NCBI RefSeq assembly: GCF_002277895.1
Contig: NZ_CP022999.1
Coordinates: 1,364,001-1,428,000, forward strand
Length of the DNA stretch: 64,000 bases
Direction: 5' to 3'
Origin: Rhizobium sp. 11515TR
GTDB lineage: Bacteria; Pseudomonadota; Alphaproteobacteria; Rhizobiales; Rhizobiaceae
Shown here: one piece after another, positions 26,616 to 37,093 of the stretch
Layout of the letters: every line of letters begins with the position of its first letter
Position numbering within the stretch: the first letter of the stretch is position 1
The notes under the pieces: model-generated
The model's input: only the letters and a program-made list of their open reading frames with translations
The model's database searches: none
Told to the model about the DNA's origin: nothing
Position numbers and translations under genes: made by a program

Positions 26616-26802
26616 TCGAGGTTCTTCTGATTCGCAAGGATTGGAGGCTAAGACGGGAATCCGGTCGGCGAACATGATGATCGCTAAGCCGGAGCTGCCC
26701 CCGCAACTGTGAGCGGTGAGCATTCGTTTGATGACGTCACTGAGACCTCGTGTCTTGGGAAGGCAGGACGAATGTTATGACCCGCGAGCCAGGAGACCTG
26801 CC
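26613..26802 (+). ncRNA. Cobalamin (B12) riboswitch upstream of nrdHIEF
   Basis: Conserved elements occur in the right order: GGTTCTTCTGATTCG-like P2 start, GGGAATCCGGT (26655 area), AAGCCGGAGCTGCCCCCGCA (26685-26704), ACTGTGAGCGG, the CACTG segment, GGGAAGGC and the terminal B12 box AGCCAGGAGACCTGCC at 26787-26802. It lies downstream of the nrd promoter and about 265 bases before nrdH. B12 switches in front of B12-independent isozymes are known, for example nrdAB of Streptomyces; here adenosylcobalamin should lower nrdHIEF expression. Confidence 0.93.
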
Positions 26803-27068
26803 TTGAGCATTGACGTCCACGGGCGGGGTGTTCGGCTGGCGAGCGATGATCCATGTGGCATGATGGCCGCCGTCGCTTCCTCGAAGATCCCGCATGAACA
26901 ACTTCGGGGTGAAGTGCATGTTCCTGAGTATCCATAGTCGCCCGCGCGAGTGACGGCCGCTTAAATGCGTCCAGCCGCCGGCTAGGTTTGCCTCCACTTT
27001 TCACCCGCCGAGCGGGCATCATCCGATGCCCGAGCGATTTTCCGTGCCCATCCATACGAGGATATCTC
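26803..27068 (+). promoter_or_regulatory. Long leader between B12 aptamer and nrdH, with putative expression-platform hairpin
   Basis: About 265 bases with no supported gene. An 8-bp hairpin CGGGCATC-ATCC-GATGCCCG at 27013-27032 is followed by GAGCGATTTTCC, a weak terminator form, 37 bases before the nrdH ATG. It could be the riboswitch expression platform. The rest shows no clear structure. Confidence 0.4.
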
Positions 27069-27290
27069 ATGAGCATCACCGTCTATAGCAAGCCCGCCTG
27101 CGTCCAGTGCACAGCCACGACTCGTGCGCTTGATCGCCAAGGCATCGACTACACTATCGTCGACGTATCGACCGATGCCGCCGCCTATGAGCTGGTGCAG
27201 GGTCTCGGCTATCGCCAGGTTCCGGTTGTCGTCGCCGGCGAACTGCATTGGGCTGGCTTCCGTCCCGACATGATCAGCGCTCTCGCTTAA
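27069..27290 (+). CDS. nrdH: Glutaredoxin-like protein NrdH
   Basis: 73-residue electron donor for class Ib ribonucleotide reductase. The redox motif CVQC is at residues 11-14 ([15 protein letters not shown]), and the thioredoxin-fold cis-Pro and C-terminal WAGFRPDMI match NrdH. First gene of nrdHIEF; nrdI begins 12 bases after its stop. Expression is probably controlled by NrdR and by the upstream B12 riboswitch. Confidence 0.95.
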   Translation: MSITVYSKPACVQCTATTRALDRQGIDYTIVDVSTDAAAYELVQGLGYRQVPVVVAGELHWAGFRPDMISALA

Positions 27291-27301
27291 GGAGCCGGGC
27301 G

Positions 27302-27697
27302 GTGGGCGAGATCGTCTATTTCTCCAGCCGGTCGGAAAATACCCATCGCTTCGTTGTCAAGCTCGCATTGCCGGCTGCTCGTATCCCGCTTGCCGTGGGA
27401 GATGAGTTTTGTGCGACCTCGCCCTATGTCCTGATCGTCCCGACCTATTGCGGCGACGGTGGCAAGGGGGCCGTGCCCAAGCAGGTGATCCGCTTCCTCA
27501 ACGATGCGGGCAACCGTTCGAACATCCGCGGGGTCATCGCCGCGGGCAACAGCAACTTCGGCGCGACCTACGGGATCGCCGGCGACATCATCTCTGCCAA
27601 ATGCCAGGTGCCGTATCTCTATCGGTTCGAACTTCTGGGCACGGATGAGGATGTCGCCAATGTCAGACAGGGATTGGAACGATTTTGGATACGCTAA
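27302..27697 (+). CDS. nrdI: Flavodoxin-like protein NrdI
   Basis: 131 residues; FMN protein that activates the dimanganese-tyrosyl cofactor of NrdF. Typical pattern: [16 protein letters not shown] phosphate loop, [12 protein letters not shown], and [19 protein letters not shown]. The start is a GTG at 27302 with AAGGAG seven bases upstream; an in-frame ATG lies inside nrdH and is rejected. The 3' end overlaps the proposed nrdE start. Confidence 0.92.
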   Translation: MGEIVYFSSRSENTHRFVVKLALPAARIPLAVGDEFCATSPYVLIVPTYCGDGGKGAVPKQVIRFLNDAGNRSNIRGVIAAGNSNFGATYGIAGDIISAKCQVPYLYRFELLGTDEDVANVRQGLERFWIR

Positions 27698-29895
27698 GCT
27701 CTTCTTTGTCGCGGGACGCGGGCGAAAAACCGCAGAGCACTTTTTCTGCTACCACGAATGATCGGCCAGCCAAGGCCGCGGAACCAGCATTGGATTATCA
27801 CGCACTGAACGCCATGCTGAACCTCTATGACGAGCACGAAAAGATCCAGCTCGACAAGGACCGCCTGGCGGCCAAGCAGTACTTCCTGCAGCACGTCAAC
27901 CAGAACACGGTCTTCTTCCATAACCTGAGGGAAAAACTCGATTATCTAGTGACGGAAGGCTACTACGAGCAGGAGGTGCTGGATCAGTATTCCTTCAATT
28001 TCGTGCGCGATCTCTTCGACCACGCTTATGCGAAGAAGTTCCGTTTTCCGACCTTCCTCGGCGCCTTCAAATACTACACCAGCTACACGCTGAAGACCTT
28101 CGATGGAAAGCGCTATCTTGAGCGTTATGAAGACCGTATCTGCATGGTCGCACTGACGCTGGCGCAGGGCAGCGAGCAGATTGCGCGCGATCTGGTGGAC
28201 GAGATTATCTCCGGCCGCTTCCAGCCGGCAACACCGACCTTCCTCAATGCCGGCAAGAAGCAGCGCGGAGAGCTGGTCTCCTGCTTCCTGCTGCGTGTCG
28301 AAGACAATATGGAATCGATCGGCCGCGCCATTAACTCGGCTCTGCAGCTTTCGAAACGCGGCGGAGGCGTGGCGCTATCGCTCACCAACATCCGTGAGGC
28401 CGGCGCACCCATCAAGCATATCGAGAACCAGTCGTCCGGCATCATTCCCGTCATGAAGCTGCTGGAAGACTCCTTCTCCTACGCCAACCAGCTTGGCGCG
28501 CGGCAAGGGGCGGGCGCCGTCTACCTGAACGCTCACCATCCCGACATCATGCGCTTCCTCGATACCAAACGCGAAAATGCCGACGAGAAGATCCGCATCA
28601 AGACACTGTCGCTCGGCGTGGTCATTCCGGACATTACTTTCGAGCTCGCGAAGAACAACGAGGATATGTACCTATTCTCGCCCTATGACGTGGAGCGCGT
28701 CTATGGCGTGCCGCTCACCGAGATTTCGGTGACGGAGAAGTATCGCGAGATGGTGGCCGACAGCCGCATCCGCAAAAAGAAGATCAAGGCGCGCGAATTC
28801 TTCCAGGTGATCGCCGAAATCCAGTTCGAGAGCGGCTATCCCTACATCATGTTCGAGGATACGGTGAACCGCGCCAATCCGGTTGCCGGCCGCATCACCA
28901 TGAGCAATCTCTGCTCGGAAATCTTGCAGGTCAGCGAAGCCAGCGCATACAACGATGACCTGTCCTACAAGCATATGGGCAAGGACATCTCCTGCAATCT
29001 CGGTTCTCTGAATATTGCTGCAGCAATGGACAGCCCGGATTTCGGCAAGACGATCGAAATGTCGATCCGTGCGCTGACGGCTGTTTCCGACATGAGCCAT
29101 ATCTCCTCCGTACCCTCGATCGAAAAGGGTAATGACGAAAGCCATGCGATCGGCCTCGGTCAGATGAACCTGCACGGTTATCTCGCCCGCGAGCGCATTT
29201 TCTACGGCTCGGAAGAAGGTGTCGATTTCACCAATATCTATTTCTACACAGTGACCTACCACGCCATTCGCGCCTCGAACCTGCTTGCGGTCGAGCGCGG
29301 CCAGAGCTTCAAGGGCTTCGAGAATTCGAAATACGCTTCCGGCGAATATTTTGACAAATATACTGAGCAGGAATGGAGGCCAGTGACCGAGCGCGTCGCG
29401 GAAATCTTCGAAAAGGCGGGTATTGCCATCCCCACGCAGGAAGATTGGCAGAATCTGAGAAAAGCTGTCATGGAGGGCGGGCTCTATAACCAGAACCTGC
29501 AGGCCGTGCCGCCGACGGGCTCGATCTCCTACATCAACCACTCGACCTCCTCGATCCACCCGATCGTCTCCAAGATCGAGATTCGCAAGGAAGGCAAGAT
29601 CGGCCGCGTCTATTATCCGGCCGCCTTCATGACGAACGACAATCTCGATTACTATCAGGACGCCTACGAGATTGGGCCTGAAAAGATCATCGACACCTAC
29701 GCCGCGGCCACCCAGCATGTCGACCAGGGCCTGTCGCTGACGCTGTTCTTCCGCGACACTGCAACCACGCGCGATATCAACAAGGCGCAGATCTACGCCT
29801 GGAAGAAGGGCATCAAGACCATCTACTACATCCGGCTTCGCCAGATGGCGCTCGAAGGCACGCAGGTTCAGGGCTGCGTTTCCTGCACGCTCTGA
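27685..29895 (+). CDS. nrdE: Class Ib ribonucleoside-diphosphate reductase alpha subunit NrdE
   Basis: About 736 residues. Reduces NDPs to dNDPs. Active-site elements are visible: first redox Cys in ELVSCFLLR, the thiyl-radical segment MSNLCSEI, the second Cys in [22 protein letters not shown], the tyrosine pair in TIYYIRLRQ and the C-terminal cysteine pair in GCVSCTL. It lacks the ATP-cone of class Ia. The N-terminal ~35 residues are non-conserved; the frame opens with TTG at 27685, overlapping nrdI, and a later TTG (codon 36, just before DYHALNAML) is an alternative. Operon with nrdHI and nrdF. Confidence 0.95.
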   Translation: MDTLSSSLSRDAGEKPQSTFSATTNDRPAKAAEPALDYHALNAMLNLYDEHEKIQLDKDRLAAKQYFLQHVNQNTVFFHNLREKLDYLVTEGYYEQEVLDQYSFNFVRDLFDHAYAKKFRFPTFLGAFKYYTSYTLKTFDGKRYLERYEDRICMVALTLAQGSEQIARDLVDEIISGRFQPATPTFLNAGKKQRGELVSCFLLRVEDNMESIGRAINSALQLSKRGGGVALSLTNIREAGAPIKHIENQSSGIIPVMKLLEDSFSYANQLGARQGAGAVYLNAHHPDIMRFLDTKRENADEKIRIKTLSLGVVIPDITFELAKNNEDMYLFSPYDVERVYGVPLTEISVTEKYREMVADSRIRKKKIKAREFFQVIAEIQFESGYPYIMFEDTVNRANPVAGRITMSNLCSEILQVSEASAYNDDLSYKHMGKDISCNLGSLNIAAAMDSPDFGKTIEMSIRALTAVSDMSHISSVPSIEKGNDESHAIGLGQMNLHGYLARERIFYGSEEGVDFTNIYFYTVTYHAIRASNLLAVERGQSFKGFENSKYASGEYFDKYTEQEWRPVTERVAEIFEKAGIAIPTQEDWQNLRKAVMEGGLYNQNLQAVPPTGSISYINHSTSSIHPIVSKIEIRKEGKIGRVYYPAAFMTNDNLDYYQDAYEIGPEKIIDTYAAATQHVDQGLSLTLFFRDTATTRDINKAQIYAWKKGIKTIYYIRLRQMALEGTQVQGCVSCTL

Positions 29896-29903
29896 ACCTT
29901 TGA

Positions 29904-30887
<984 letters not shown>

Positions 30888-30990
30888 GGATCGAGCTTGG
30901 CGCAGCTCAGGCGGTTCGAGCCGTCGCCTTGGAAACGGTGCCCTGACGGCAGCCGTCGCTGAGCGGCGCTCGCCTCCGCTTGGAAACGCA

Positions 30991-31023
30991 AACGGCCGGC
31001 TCTAACAAATAGAGCCGGCCGTT
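30991..31023. terminator. Bidirectional terminator between nrdF and the HU gene
   Basis: Perfect 14-bp arms AACGGCCGGCTCTA / TAGAGCCGGCCGTT with a 5-nt loop between two convergent genes. On the minus strand it is followed by GTTTGCGTTT; on the plus strand the T content is low. Confidence 0.75.
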
Positions 31024-31049
31024 GAACTGTCGGATCCTGACGATCCGGA

Positions 31050-31328
31050 TTACTTGTTCAGCGCATCCTTCAACGCCTTGGCCGGCGTGAAGGCGAGCTT
31101 CTTCGATGCGGCAACCTTGATGGTTGCGCCCGTTCCCGGATTGCGTGCTTCGCGCGCCGGCGTATCCTTGACTTTGAACTTGCCAAAGCCCGGGATCGAG
31201 GTTTCGGCGCCGGATGTTGCGGCTCCGGTAATGGCTGCAAAGACGGCTTCGACAATCGCCTTACTCTGGACTTTGGTAAGCTTGTGGTCTGCAGCGATCT
31301 TGTCTGCGATTTCATTGGTGGTGGTCAT
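31050..31328 (-). CDS. HU family DNA-binding protein
   Basis: 92-residue nucleoid protein. HU features: N-terminal helices (NEIADKIAADHKLTKVQSKAIV), IPGFGKFKVKDTPAREARNPGTGATIKV forming the DNA-binding arm with the NPxTG-type turn, and the C-terminal AFTPAKALKDALNK. Bends and compacts DNA as a dimer. Alone on its strand after the shared terminator. Confidence 0.93.
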   Translation of the reverse strand: MTTTNEIADKIAADHKLTKVQSKAIVEAVFAAITGAATSGAETSIPGFGKFKVKDTPAREARNPGTGATIKVAASKKLAFTPAKALKDALNK

Positions 31329-31670
31329 GAGGCTTCCCCCGCATTGATGACGCTGGAATCATTTCCATTGCCGATGTCCATTGTCACCTGGAGTCGGGGC
31401 CGGAAAGGCCGAGAATGCCTGTATTTCCACAGGTTCCGACGCATCGGGGCCATTTCGAACGCTTTCCGCAGGCGTTTTTCCAGTCAATGGCTCGGTTGGG
31501 CGGCCGATGGGAGAGCGCTCCATGATACCCGCAGACGCCTGCGAATCTGCGGGAAGGGCCGGAATCAGAGCTCCGGCACTCTCTTCGCCATCCGGATGCG
31601 AGCGGTGACGAATTCATTGAAACTGGCCTTTTGCCTGATAGGTCTATAGAGGCTCGGCTGTGATCAATGG
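31329..31670. other. Intergenic region without recognised content
   Basis: About 340 bases between divergently read genes. It must hold the HU promoter and the promoter of the small gene at 31683. I see no convincing gene, hairpin or operator. Confidence 0.5.
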
Positions 31671-31682
31671 ATGGAACGGACA

Positions 31683-31904
31683 ATGGAACACGAGATCAAG
31701 ATAGACAACCGCGGTGATTTCGGGCTTTGGGCTATCGAGGTCGCAAAGCAGATCATCAGCGATGAGGGCTTTGAATTGGCAAGAGCCGCACGGGACGGCA
31801 CAGAGGATGATGTCCGCGCGGCCGGTAACGCACTTGGCCAGGCCATTACCAACGCGATGATGGAGGTCTATGACGGTTTGATCGAAGGAGCGGATGAAGA
31901 TTAG
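31683..31904 (+). CDS. Small acidic hypothetical protein
   Basis: 73 residues (start at the second of two in-frame ATGs; 31671 is the alternative). Predicted helical and acidic, with DFGLWAIEVAKQIISDEGFELARAA and a C-terminal LIEGADED. No membrane segment or known motif. Both possible starts have only weak GGA-type ribosome-binding sequences. Function unknown. Confidence 0.6.
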   Translation: MEHEIKIDNRGDFGLWAIEVAKQIISDEGFELARAARDGTEDDVRAAGNALGQAITNAMMEVYDGLIEGADED

Positions 31905-32070
31905 GATCGTCTCGAAGGGTGTGGCCAGTCATCCGCGTGCGCGCGCGGCCGGCTTGCTCTGGATTGAAATCTGAAAGTTGCACCAACTTAAAATCGCAGC
32001 CTTACAATCACGAACAGGCATCCCCATATAGGGGGCGGATTAGTCTTTCTGCCCTATGACAGGAGAGCCA

Positions 32071-33069
32071 ATGTTCAGTGCAGTACCGCGTTTCGCCAAG
32101 ATTGCAGCCATCGTCGTCGTTGCCGCCGCTTCGTCCGTGGCGACCTTTGATGCCGCCGACGCGCGTCGGGCTGGATCCAGCGGCTTCGGAAGCCGCGGAA
32201 CGCGCACCTTTGATACACCGGCCATAACGCGGACGGCGCCTACGCAGGCTGCCCCGATCGACCGGTCGATGACGCAGCGGCCGCAGCAGCAGACAACGAC
32301 GCAGCCGCCGCTCGGCGCGCCACAGCGTCCAGGCCTTTTCGGCGGCTTTGGCGGATCGATGATCGGTGGCCTGATCGCCGGTGGGCTGCTTGGCATGATG
32401 CTGGGTCACGGTTTTGGCGGCGGTGTCGGCTTCCTCGGCATGCTGCTGCAGATCGGTCTGATCGTGTTGCTGATCGGTTTTGCCATGCGTTTCTTTGCAA
32501 ATCGCCAGCGGACGCAATATGCAGCACCGGGATCCGGCACGTCCTACAATATGAATCCGATGAACAACGCACGTGCTTCCCCGCGCCCTTCCTTCTCCAT
32601 TCCGTCTATCGGTGGTGGAGCGGCAGCCGCGCCGAAGGCGCGCCAAGCGAATGACGAGATCGGGTTGCAGCAGGCCGATCTCGATCGCTTCGAGCACCTT
32701 CTGACAGAAATCCAGTCGGCCTATGGCAAGGAAGACTATGCTACGCTGCGCCGGCTGACGACGCCGGAGGCGATGTCCTACCTCGCCGAAGAACTTGGGG
32801 AAAACGCGACCAGCGGCGTACGCAACAGCGTTTCCGACGTCCGCCTGCTGCAAGGCGATATCGCTGAGGCGTGGCGCGAGGGCAATGCCGAATATGCGAC
32901 GCTTGCCATGCGCTATTCGAGCATCGACGCGATGGTCGATCGTGCGACCGGGAAACTCGTCGACGGCGACGACCGCAATCCCTCGGAAACGACGGAACTC
33001 TGGACCTTCGTGCGCAAGCCCGGTTCGGACTGGACGCTTTCAGCAATCCAGGGAACGGAACTGCACTAA
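32071..33069 (+). CDS. Tim44-like domain membrane protein
   Basis: 332 residues. N-terminal signal or anchor (RFAKIAAIVVVAAASSVATF), a Ser/Thr/Gln/Pro-rich linker, a glycine-rich hydrophobic hairpin around residues 95-145 (GGLIAGGLLGMMLG, LLQIGLIVLLIGFAMRFF), then a Tim44-like C-terminal domain from about residue 195 (DLDRFEHLLTEIQSAYGKED to WTFVRKPGSDWTLSAIQG). Such proteins sit in the inner membrane; role unclear. ATG at 32071 has AGGAGAG upstream, unlike one five codons earlier. Confidence 0.85.
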   Translation: MFSAVPRFAKIAAIVVVAAASSVATFDAADARRAGSSGFGSRGTRTFDTPAITRTAPTQAAPIDRSMTQRPQQQTTTQPPLGAPQRPGLFGGFGGSMIGGLIAGGLLGMMLGHGFGGGVGFLGMLLQIGLIVLLIGFAMRFFANRQRTQYAAPGSGTSYNMNPMNNARASPRPSFSIPSIGGGAAAAPKARQANDEIGLQQADLDRFEHLLTEIQSAYGKEDYATLRRLTTPEAMSYLAEELGENATSGVRNSVSDVRLLQGDIAEAWREGNAEYATLAMRYSSIDAMVDRATGKLVDGDDRNPSETTELWTFVRKPGSDWTLSAIQGTELH

Positions 33070-33091
33070 TGCTGCGCAGCTTCCGCAAAGA

Positions 33092-33119
33092 ACCGCCTCG
33101 CGAGGGATCGCGGGCGGCT
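33092..33119 (+). terminator. Putative terminator after the Tim44-like gene
   Basis: GC-rich hairpin with arms CCGCCTCGCGA / TCGCGGGCGG (one bulge) and loop GGGA, 23 bases after the stop. Only a few T residues follow. Confidence 0.4.
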
Positions 33120-33200
33120 CGTCATATCCATAAATTGATTGTCCTCGTCCTTTAAACCTGAAGGCGTCTGGTGGGTGTCGAAGACGACGCGGCATTCGCC

Positions 33201-33251
33201 TTGACTCGCCAAATCTCTCCTTTAATGTGCTGATGTGGAAACGTTACCACA
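33201..33251 (+). promoter_or_regulatory. Promoter and LacI-type operator of the sugar catabolic operon
   Basis: TTGACT (33201-33206) and TAATGT (33223-33228) are 16 bases apart. Directly downstream is the 18-bp near-perfect palindrome TGTGGAAACGTTACCACA (33234-33251) with the central CG typical of LacI-family sites; only one symmetric pair mismatches. It would cover the transcription start. The repressor is probably the LacI protein encoded at the far end of the cluster. Confidence 0.75.
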
Positions 33252-33265
33252 CTGGGAGGAAATAG

Positions 33266-34090
33266 ATGAAATCCGCGCGGCTCAACCGCCTGTTCGGCGT
33301 GTCCGGAAATTGCTTCGACGTCGCCATCGATCATGGCATGTTCAATGAACGGACCTTTCTCGCCGGCATCGAGGATATGAGAACAGCGATCAGGGTCATT
33401 GCTGATGCTGCGCCCGATGCCATTCAGCTTCCGCCAGGTACCGCGCCTATTCTGCAGGCAATCCCCGGCAAGCATCGTCCGGCTCTAGTGCTGCGGACCG
33501 ATATCGCCAATATCTATGGCAATCCGCTGCCCTCGGCACTGTTTTCCGAGATGATCGACCGGGGCGTGGAACAGGCGGTGGCGCTCGATGCCGCCTGTGT
33601 CGTCGTCAACCTTCTGATGCTGCCGGATCAGCCGGAGGTCTATCGCGCCTGTGTGCGCAACGTGAACAGCCTGAAGCGCGAATGCGAGATTTACGGCATG
33701 CCGCTGATGGTCGAGCCGCTGGTCATGCAGGATAATTCCAAGGGTGCCTATATGGTCGATGGTGCGATCGACAAGATCCTGCCGCTGGTGCGTCAGGCCG
33801 CCGAACTCGGCGCCGACATTATCAAGGCCGACCCTTGTGACAATGTTCAGGAATACCACCGCGTCATCGAGATCGCCCAAGGCTTGCCGGTGCTCGTGCG
33901 CGGCGGCGGACGCGTCTCGGATCAGGAGATACTTTCACGCACGAAACAGCTGATGGAGCAGGGCGCCCGCGGCATCGTCTATGGCCGCAACGTCATCCAG
34001 CACAACAATCCCGCTGGCATGACGCGCGCCCTGATGGCGATCGTCCATGAGGAGGCTTCCGTCGAAGACGCCTCGCGGCATCTCGCCTGA
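33266..34090 (+). CDS. Class I aldolase, DeoC/LacD (DhnA) family
   Basis: 274-residue TIM-barrel Schiff-base aldolase. The catalytic Lys is in GADIIKADPCDN (about residue 191); other family strands are CFDVAIDHGMFNE, MPLMVEPLVM, PVLVRGGGRVSDQE and GIVYGRNVIQH. Relatives cleave fructose- or tagatose-bisphosphate-type ketose phosphates, or sulfo-sugars (YihT). First gene of a five-gene operon, with GGGAGGAAATAG before its ATG and a LacI operator upstream. Probably the last step of the pathway, splitting a ketose phosphate made by the PfkB kinase. Exact substrate unknown. Confidence 0.82.
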   Translation: MKSARLNRLFGVSGNCFDVAIDHGMFNERTFLAGIEDMRTAIRVIADAAPDAIQLPPGTAPILQAIPGKHRPALVLRTDIANIYGNPLPSALFSEMIDRGVEQAVALDAACVVVNLLMLPDQPEVYRACVRNVNSLKRECEIYGMPLMVEPLVMQDNSKGAYMVDGAIDKILPLVRQAAELGADIIKADPCDNVQEYHRVIEIAQGLPVLVRGGGRVSDQEILSRTKQLMEQGARGIVYGRNVIQHNNPAGMTRALMAIVHEEASVEDASRHLA

Positions 34091-34111
34091 CGCATCCTTG
34101 GAGGAGGAGAT

Positions 34112-35266
34112 ATGAAGAAGGTATTCCGCTTCGGCGTCATCGGCTGCGGCCTGATGGGGCGCGAATTCGCAAGCGCTGCGGCGCGCTGGCTGCATCTTGC
34201 CGACATGAGGGCGCGGCCGGAAATCCTTGCCGTCTGCGATACCAATCCCGCGCTTCTCGACTGGTTTAAGGACAATGTGCCATCAGTCCGGCAGTTCACC
34301 GGCGATTATAAGGAGCTGCTGGCCAATCCGGATGTCGATGCGGTTTATTGCGCAGTGCCGCATGTACTGCACCAGCAGTTCTATGTCGACATTCTGAAGG
34401 CCGGAAAGCATCTGCTTGGCGAAAAGCCGTTCGGCATGGATGCGGCACAGAACCGCGAGATCATGGCGGTGCTTGCCGAGAACCCGAAGCTTCTGATTCG
34501 CTGCTCGTCGGAAATGCCCTTCTTTCCTGGGGCGCAGAAGGTCATCGCGCTCGCCGAAAGCGGCGAGATGGGCGATATTCTCGAGGTCGAGGCCGGCTTC
34601 CTGCACTCCTCCGATATCGACAGGCAGAAGCCGATCAACTGGAAGCGCATGGCCGATATCAACGGCGAATACGGCTGCATGGGCGATCTCGGCATGCATG
34701 TCCTGCATGTGCCCCTGCGGCTCGGCTGGCGCCCGCAGACGCTGCATGCGCAACTGGTCAAGAAGATCACGGAGCGCCCGGATGGCAAGGGCGGCATGGT
34801 ACCGTGTACGACCTGGGACAATGCGACGATCAGCACGCGCGTCAACGCGGGTGGCCAGGATTTTCCGATGGTGCTGAAGACCTGGCGGATCGCACCGGGC
34901 GAGGCCAATACCTGGTACATCCGCATCCTCGGCATGAAGAAGAGTGCCTTCTTCACCACGAAAGCGCCGCGGCAGTGGCAGTGGATGGACTATAATGGCG
35001 GCGCGCAGGCCTGGAGCACTGAAGATTTGGGATATGGTTCGCTCTTCCCGGCGATAACAGGCAAGATTTTCGAGTTCGGCTTCGCCGATGCCATCCAGCA
35101 AATGTGGGCCGCCTTCGTCGATGAACTGGCCGGCGGAAACGCCAATGGCTTTGCCTGTGCGACGCCCGAAGAAGCGCAGGCGCATCACGCAGTACTGACG
35201 GCGGCACTGAAATCCGGCCGTGAAAATATCGTCGTACCGGTCGATTACGAAGGAGCGACCACCTGA
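34112..35266 (+). CDS. Gfo/Idh/MocA family oxidoreductase
   Basis: 384-residue NAD(P)-dependent sugar or polyol dehydrogenase. Rossmann motif GVIGCGLMGREFAS at the N-terminus; the conserved EKPFG with catalytic Lys (about residue 107); the C-terminal domain starts near 130. GGAGGAG precedes the ATG. The stop overlaps the isomerase start as ATGA, so they are translationally coupled. Probably oxidises a sugar or cyclitol in the same pathway; substrate unknown. Confidence 0.87.
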   Translation: MKKVFRFGVIGCGLMGREFASAAARWLHLADMRARPEILAVCDTNPALLDWFKDNVPSVRQFTGDYKELLANPDVDAVYCAVPHVLHQQFYVDILKAGKHLLGEKPFGMDAAQNREIMAVLAENPKLLIRCSSEMPFFPGAQKVIALAESGEMGDILEVEAGFLHSSDIDRQKPINWKRMADINGEYGCMGDLGMHVLHVPLRLGWRPQTLHAQLVKKITERPDGKGGMVPCTTWDNATISTRVNAGGQDFPMVLKTWRIAPGEANTWYIRILGMKKSAFFTTKAPRQWQWMDYNGGAQAWSTEDLGYGSLFPAITGKIFEFGFADAIQQMWAAFVDELAGGNANGFACATPEEAQAHHAVLTAALKSGRENIVVPVDYEGATT

Positions 35267-35937
35267 TGAAGCGCTCCGAAATCAACGAAGCGCTGCGGCG
35301 CGCAAGCAAAACTCTAGACCATTGGCGCTGGTCGCTGCCGGAATGGGGTTATTGGACTGCGGCGGATTTCGCCGCCAATCCGGAGGCGGCGCGCTATTTG
35401 CGTGCCCATCAGCTGGGGTGGGACGTCACGGATTTCGGCTCCGGCCGTTTTGCCGAATGCGGCCTCGTGCTCTTCTGCCTGCGCAACGGCATCGTCGGTG
35501 TCGAAGGCGAGCGCACCTATGCCGAGAAGCTGCTTTTCGTCGAGGAAGGGCAGGTCACGCCGACCCATCGCCATCAAGCGAAGATGGAGGATATCATCAA
35601 CAGGGCCGGCGGCGATCTCGTCATCGAATTCGCCGCGACCGACGCCGAAGGCAATGTACTGCGGGACGACGTGACCGTCCCGGTCGACGGCTTGCCGAAA
35701 AAACTTACGGCATGGGAGCCGTTGGTTCTTTCTCCTGGCCAGAGCGTGACAATTCCCACCGGGCTCTATCATCGCTTCTATGGCCGCAAAGGCGGCGGTC
35801 CGGTCTTCGTCGGCGAAGTCAGCCAGGTCAATGACGACAATAGCGACAATTACTTTCTGGAGCCGATCGGGCGCTTCGCGGCGATCGAGGAGGATGAACC
35901 GCCTCTCAGGCCTCTATGGAATGAGGCAGGTAACTGA
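35266..35937 (+). CDS. D-lyxose ketol-isomerase family sugar isomerase
   Basis: 223-residue cupin isomerase. The metal site is visible as THRHQAKMEDI (His, His, and Glu in the H-x-H-x4-E arrangement) with the second-strand His in GLYHRFYG. The family interconverts D-lyxose/D-xylulose and D-mannose/D-fructose, but other aldoses are possible. It overlaps both neighbours by ATGA junctions, so it is made in step with the dehydrogenase and the kinase. Confidence 0.87.
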   Translation: MKRSEINEALRRASKTLDHWRWSLPEWGYWTAADFAANPEAARYLRAHQLGWDVTDFGSGRFAECGLVLFCLRNGIVGVEGERTYAEKLLFVEEGQVTPTHRHQAKMEDIINRAGGDLVIEFAATDAEGNVLRDDVTVPVDGLPKKLTAWEPLVLSPGQSVTIPTGLYHRFYGRKGGGPVFVGEVSQVNDDNSDNYFLEPIGRFAAIEEDEPPLRPLWNEAGN

Positions 35938-36995
35938 TGCGAACCGGGGAGGAGGTTCGCGACGGCGAAAAGAAAGACAAGGGAGGCATAGTCTGCGCGG
36001 GAAACTTCATCGTCGACCGTGTCCATACGCTGTCCTACTGGCCCGAGCAGGGTAATCTCGCCCATATCCTGCATCAGGATGTGGGAGTCGGGGGAGGGGC
36101 AGCCAATGTCGTCACCGATCTCGCCTCCCTCGGCTTTCCCGGAAAGCTCGCCGCCGCCGGCTGTATCGGCGCGGACATCGATGGAGAGATCGTCAAGACC
36201 CGACTTCAGAGCGCCGGCATCGATGTAAGCGGTCTGCGGGAGCGTCCGGACCGCGCAACAGCCCATACGCATGTCATGAACGTGCCGGGGCAGAACCGCA
36301 CTTTCTTCTATCACGGCGGTGCCAATGATGCGGTGACAGACACGCTCATCTCGCCCGCGACCTTTGCCAATGCCGGCTATCGGCTGTTTTATCTCGGCTA
36401 TCTGATGCTTCTGCCTGGTCTCGACGGGATCGATGTGGATGGCCGATCCGGAGCATCGCGCCTTCTGGAGGCCGCGCGCAATGCCGGCCTGACCACCTGC
36501 GTCGATTTCGTCTCCAGCGAGGATCCGGAGTTTGCGGCGAAGGTTGGCGCGGCGCTGCCCTATTGCGATTACCTTATCATCAATGAAATCGAAGCAGGGC
36601 GAGCAACCGGCGTGACCGTACGGGGCACCGCAGGGGAGTTGAACCAGGCCGCACTTCTGGCAGCCGGCGAACGGTTGCTGGCGGCAGGCGTTGCAAAGGG
36701 TGCAATCATTCACGCCCCGGAAATCTGCTTCTGGTTTGCTTCGGGCGCAAAGCCGATTATCTCACGCTCCCGACCGGTCGAGCCGGCTGATATTGTCAGC
36801 ACTGTCGGCGCGGGCGATGCTTTCTGCGCCGCTGTGCTTTACGGTCTGCATGAAGATTGGCCCGTCGAGCGCATCTGCGCTGTTGCGCATGCCGCCGCCG
36901 CCCGTTGCCTCGGAGGAGCGACTGCGACCGACGGCATCCCCGACATGGCGGCACTTCTGGAGGATGTGAAGGAGATGCAGCCCGTCTGTGCCTAG
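35937..36995 (+). CDS. PfkB family carbohydrate kinase
   Basis: 352-residue ribokinase-fold kinase. N-terminal GGGAANVVTDLASLGFPGKLAAAGCIG is the substrate-lid glycine motif; the C-terminal VSTVGAGDAFCAAVLYG contains the catalytic Asp and anion hole. It phosphorylates a ketose, probably the isomerase product, before aldol cleavage. Coupled to the isomerase gene by an ATGA overlap. Confidence 0.9.
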   Translation: MRTGEEVRDGEKKDKGGIVCAGNFIVDRVHTLSYWPEQGNLAHILHQDVGVGGGAANVVTDLASLGFPGKLAAAGCIGADIDGEIVKTRLQSAGIDVSGLRERPDRATAHTHVMNVPGQNRTFFYHGGANDAVTDTLISPATFANAGYRLFYLGYLMLLPGLDGIDVDGRSGASRLLEAARNAGLTTCVDFVSSEDPEFAAKVGAALPYCDYLIINEIEAGRATGVTVRGTAGELNQAALLAAGERLLAAGVAKGAIIHAPEICFWFASGAKPIISRSRPVEPADIVSTVGAGDAFCAAVLYGLHEDWPVERICAVAHAAAARCLGGATATDGIPDMAALLEDVKEMQPVCA

Positions 36996-37093
36996 CCCTG
37001 ACTGCAGAGCGGTAACGCGCATCATTGAGTGCTATAGTGCCGATGGGAGCGCGCGATAGCGAAAGAATCAAACCTTATGCTTGGAGGAGGCGA

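Noticed and set aside
33266-36995. Assignment as a sulfoquinovose (sulfo-EMP) pathway
   Set aside because: A YihT-like aldolase and PfkB kinase fit, but the isomerase is a cupin of the lyxose type rather than the YihS fold, and no sulfolactaldehyde reductase, glycosidase or sulfonate exporter is seen.
33266-36995. Assignment as myo-inositol catabolism
   Set aside because: Gfo/Idh and PfkB members occur in iol operons, but IolB, IolD and IolE homologues are absent and the isomerase is not IolB.
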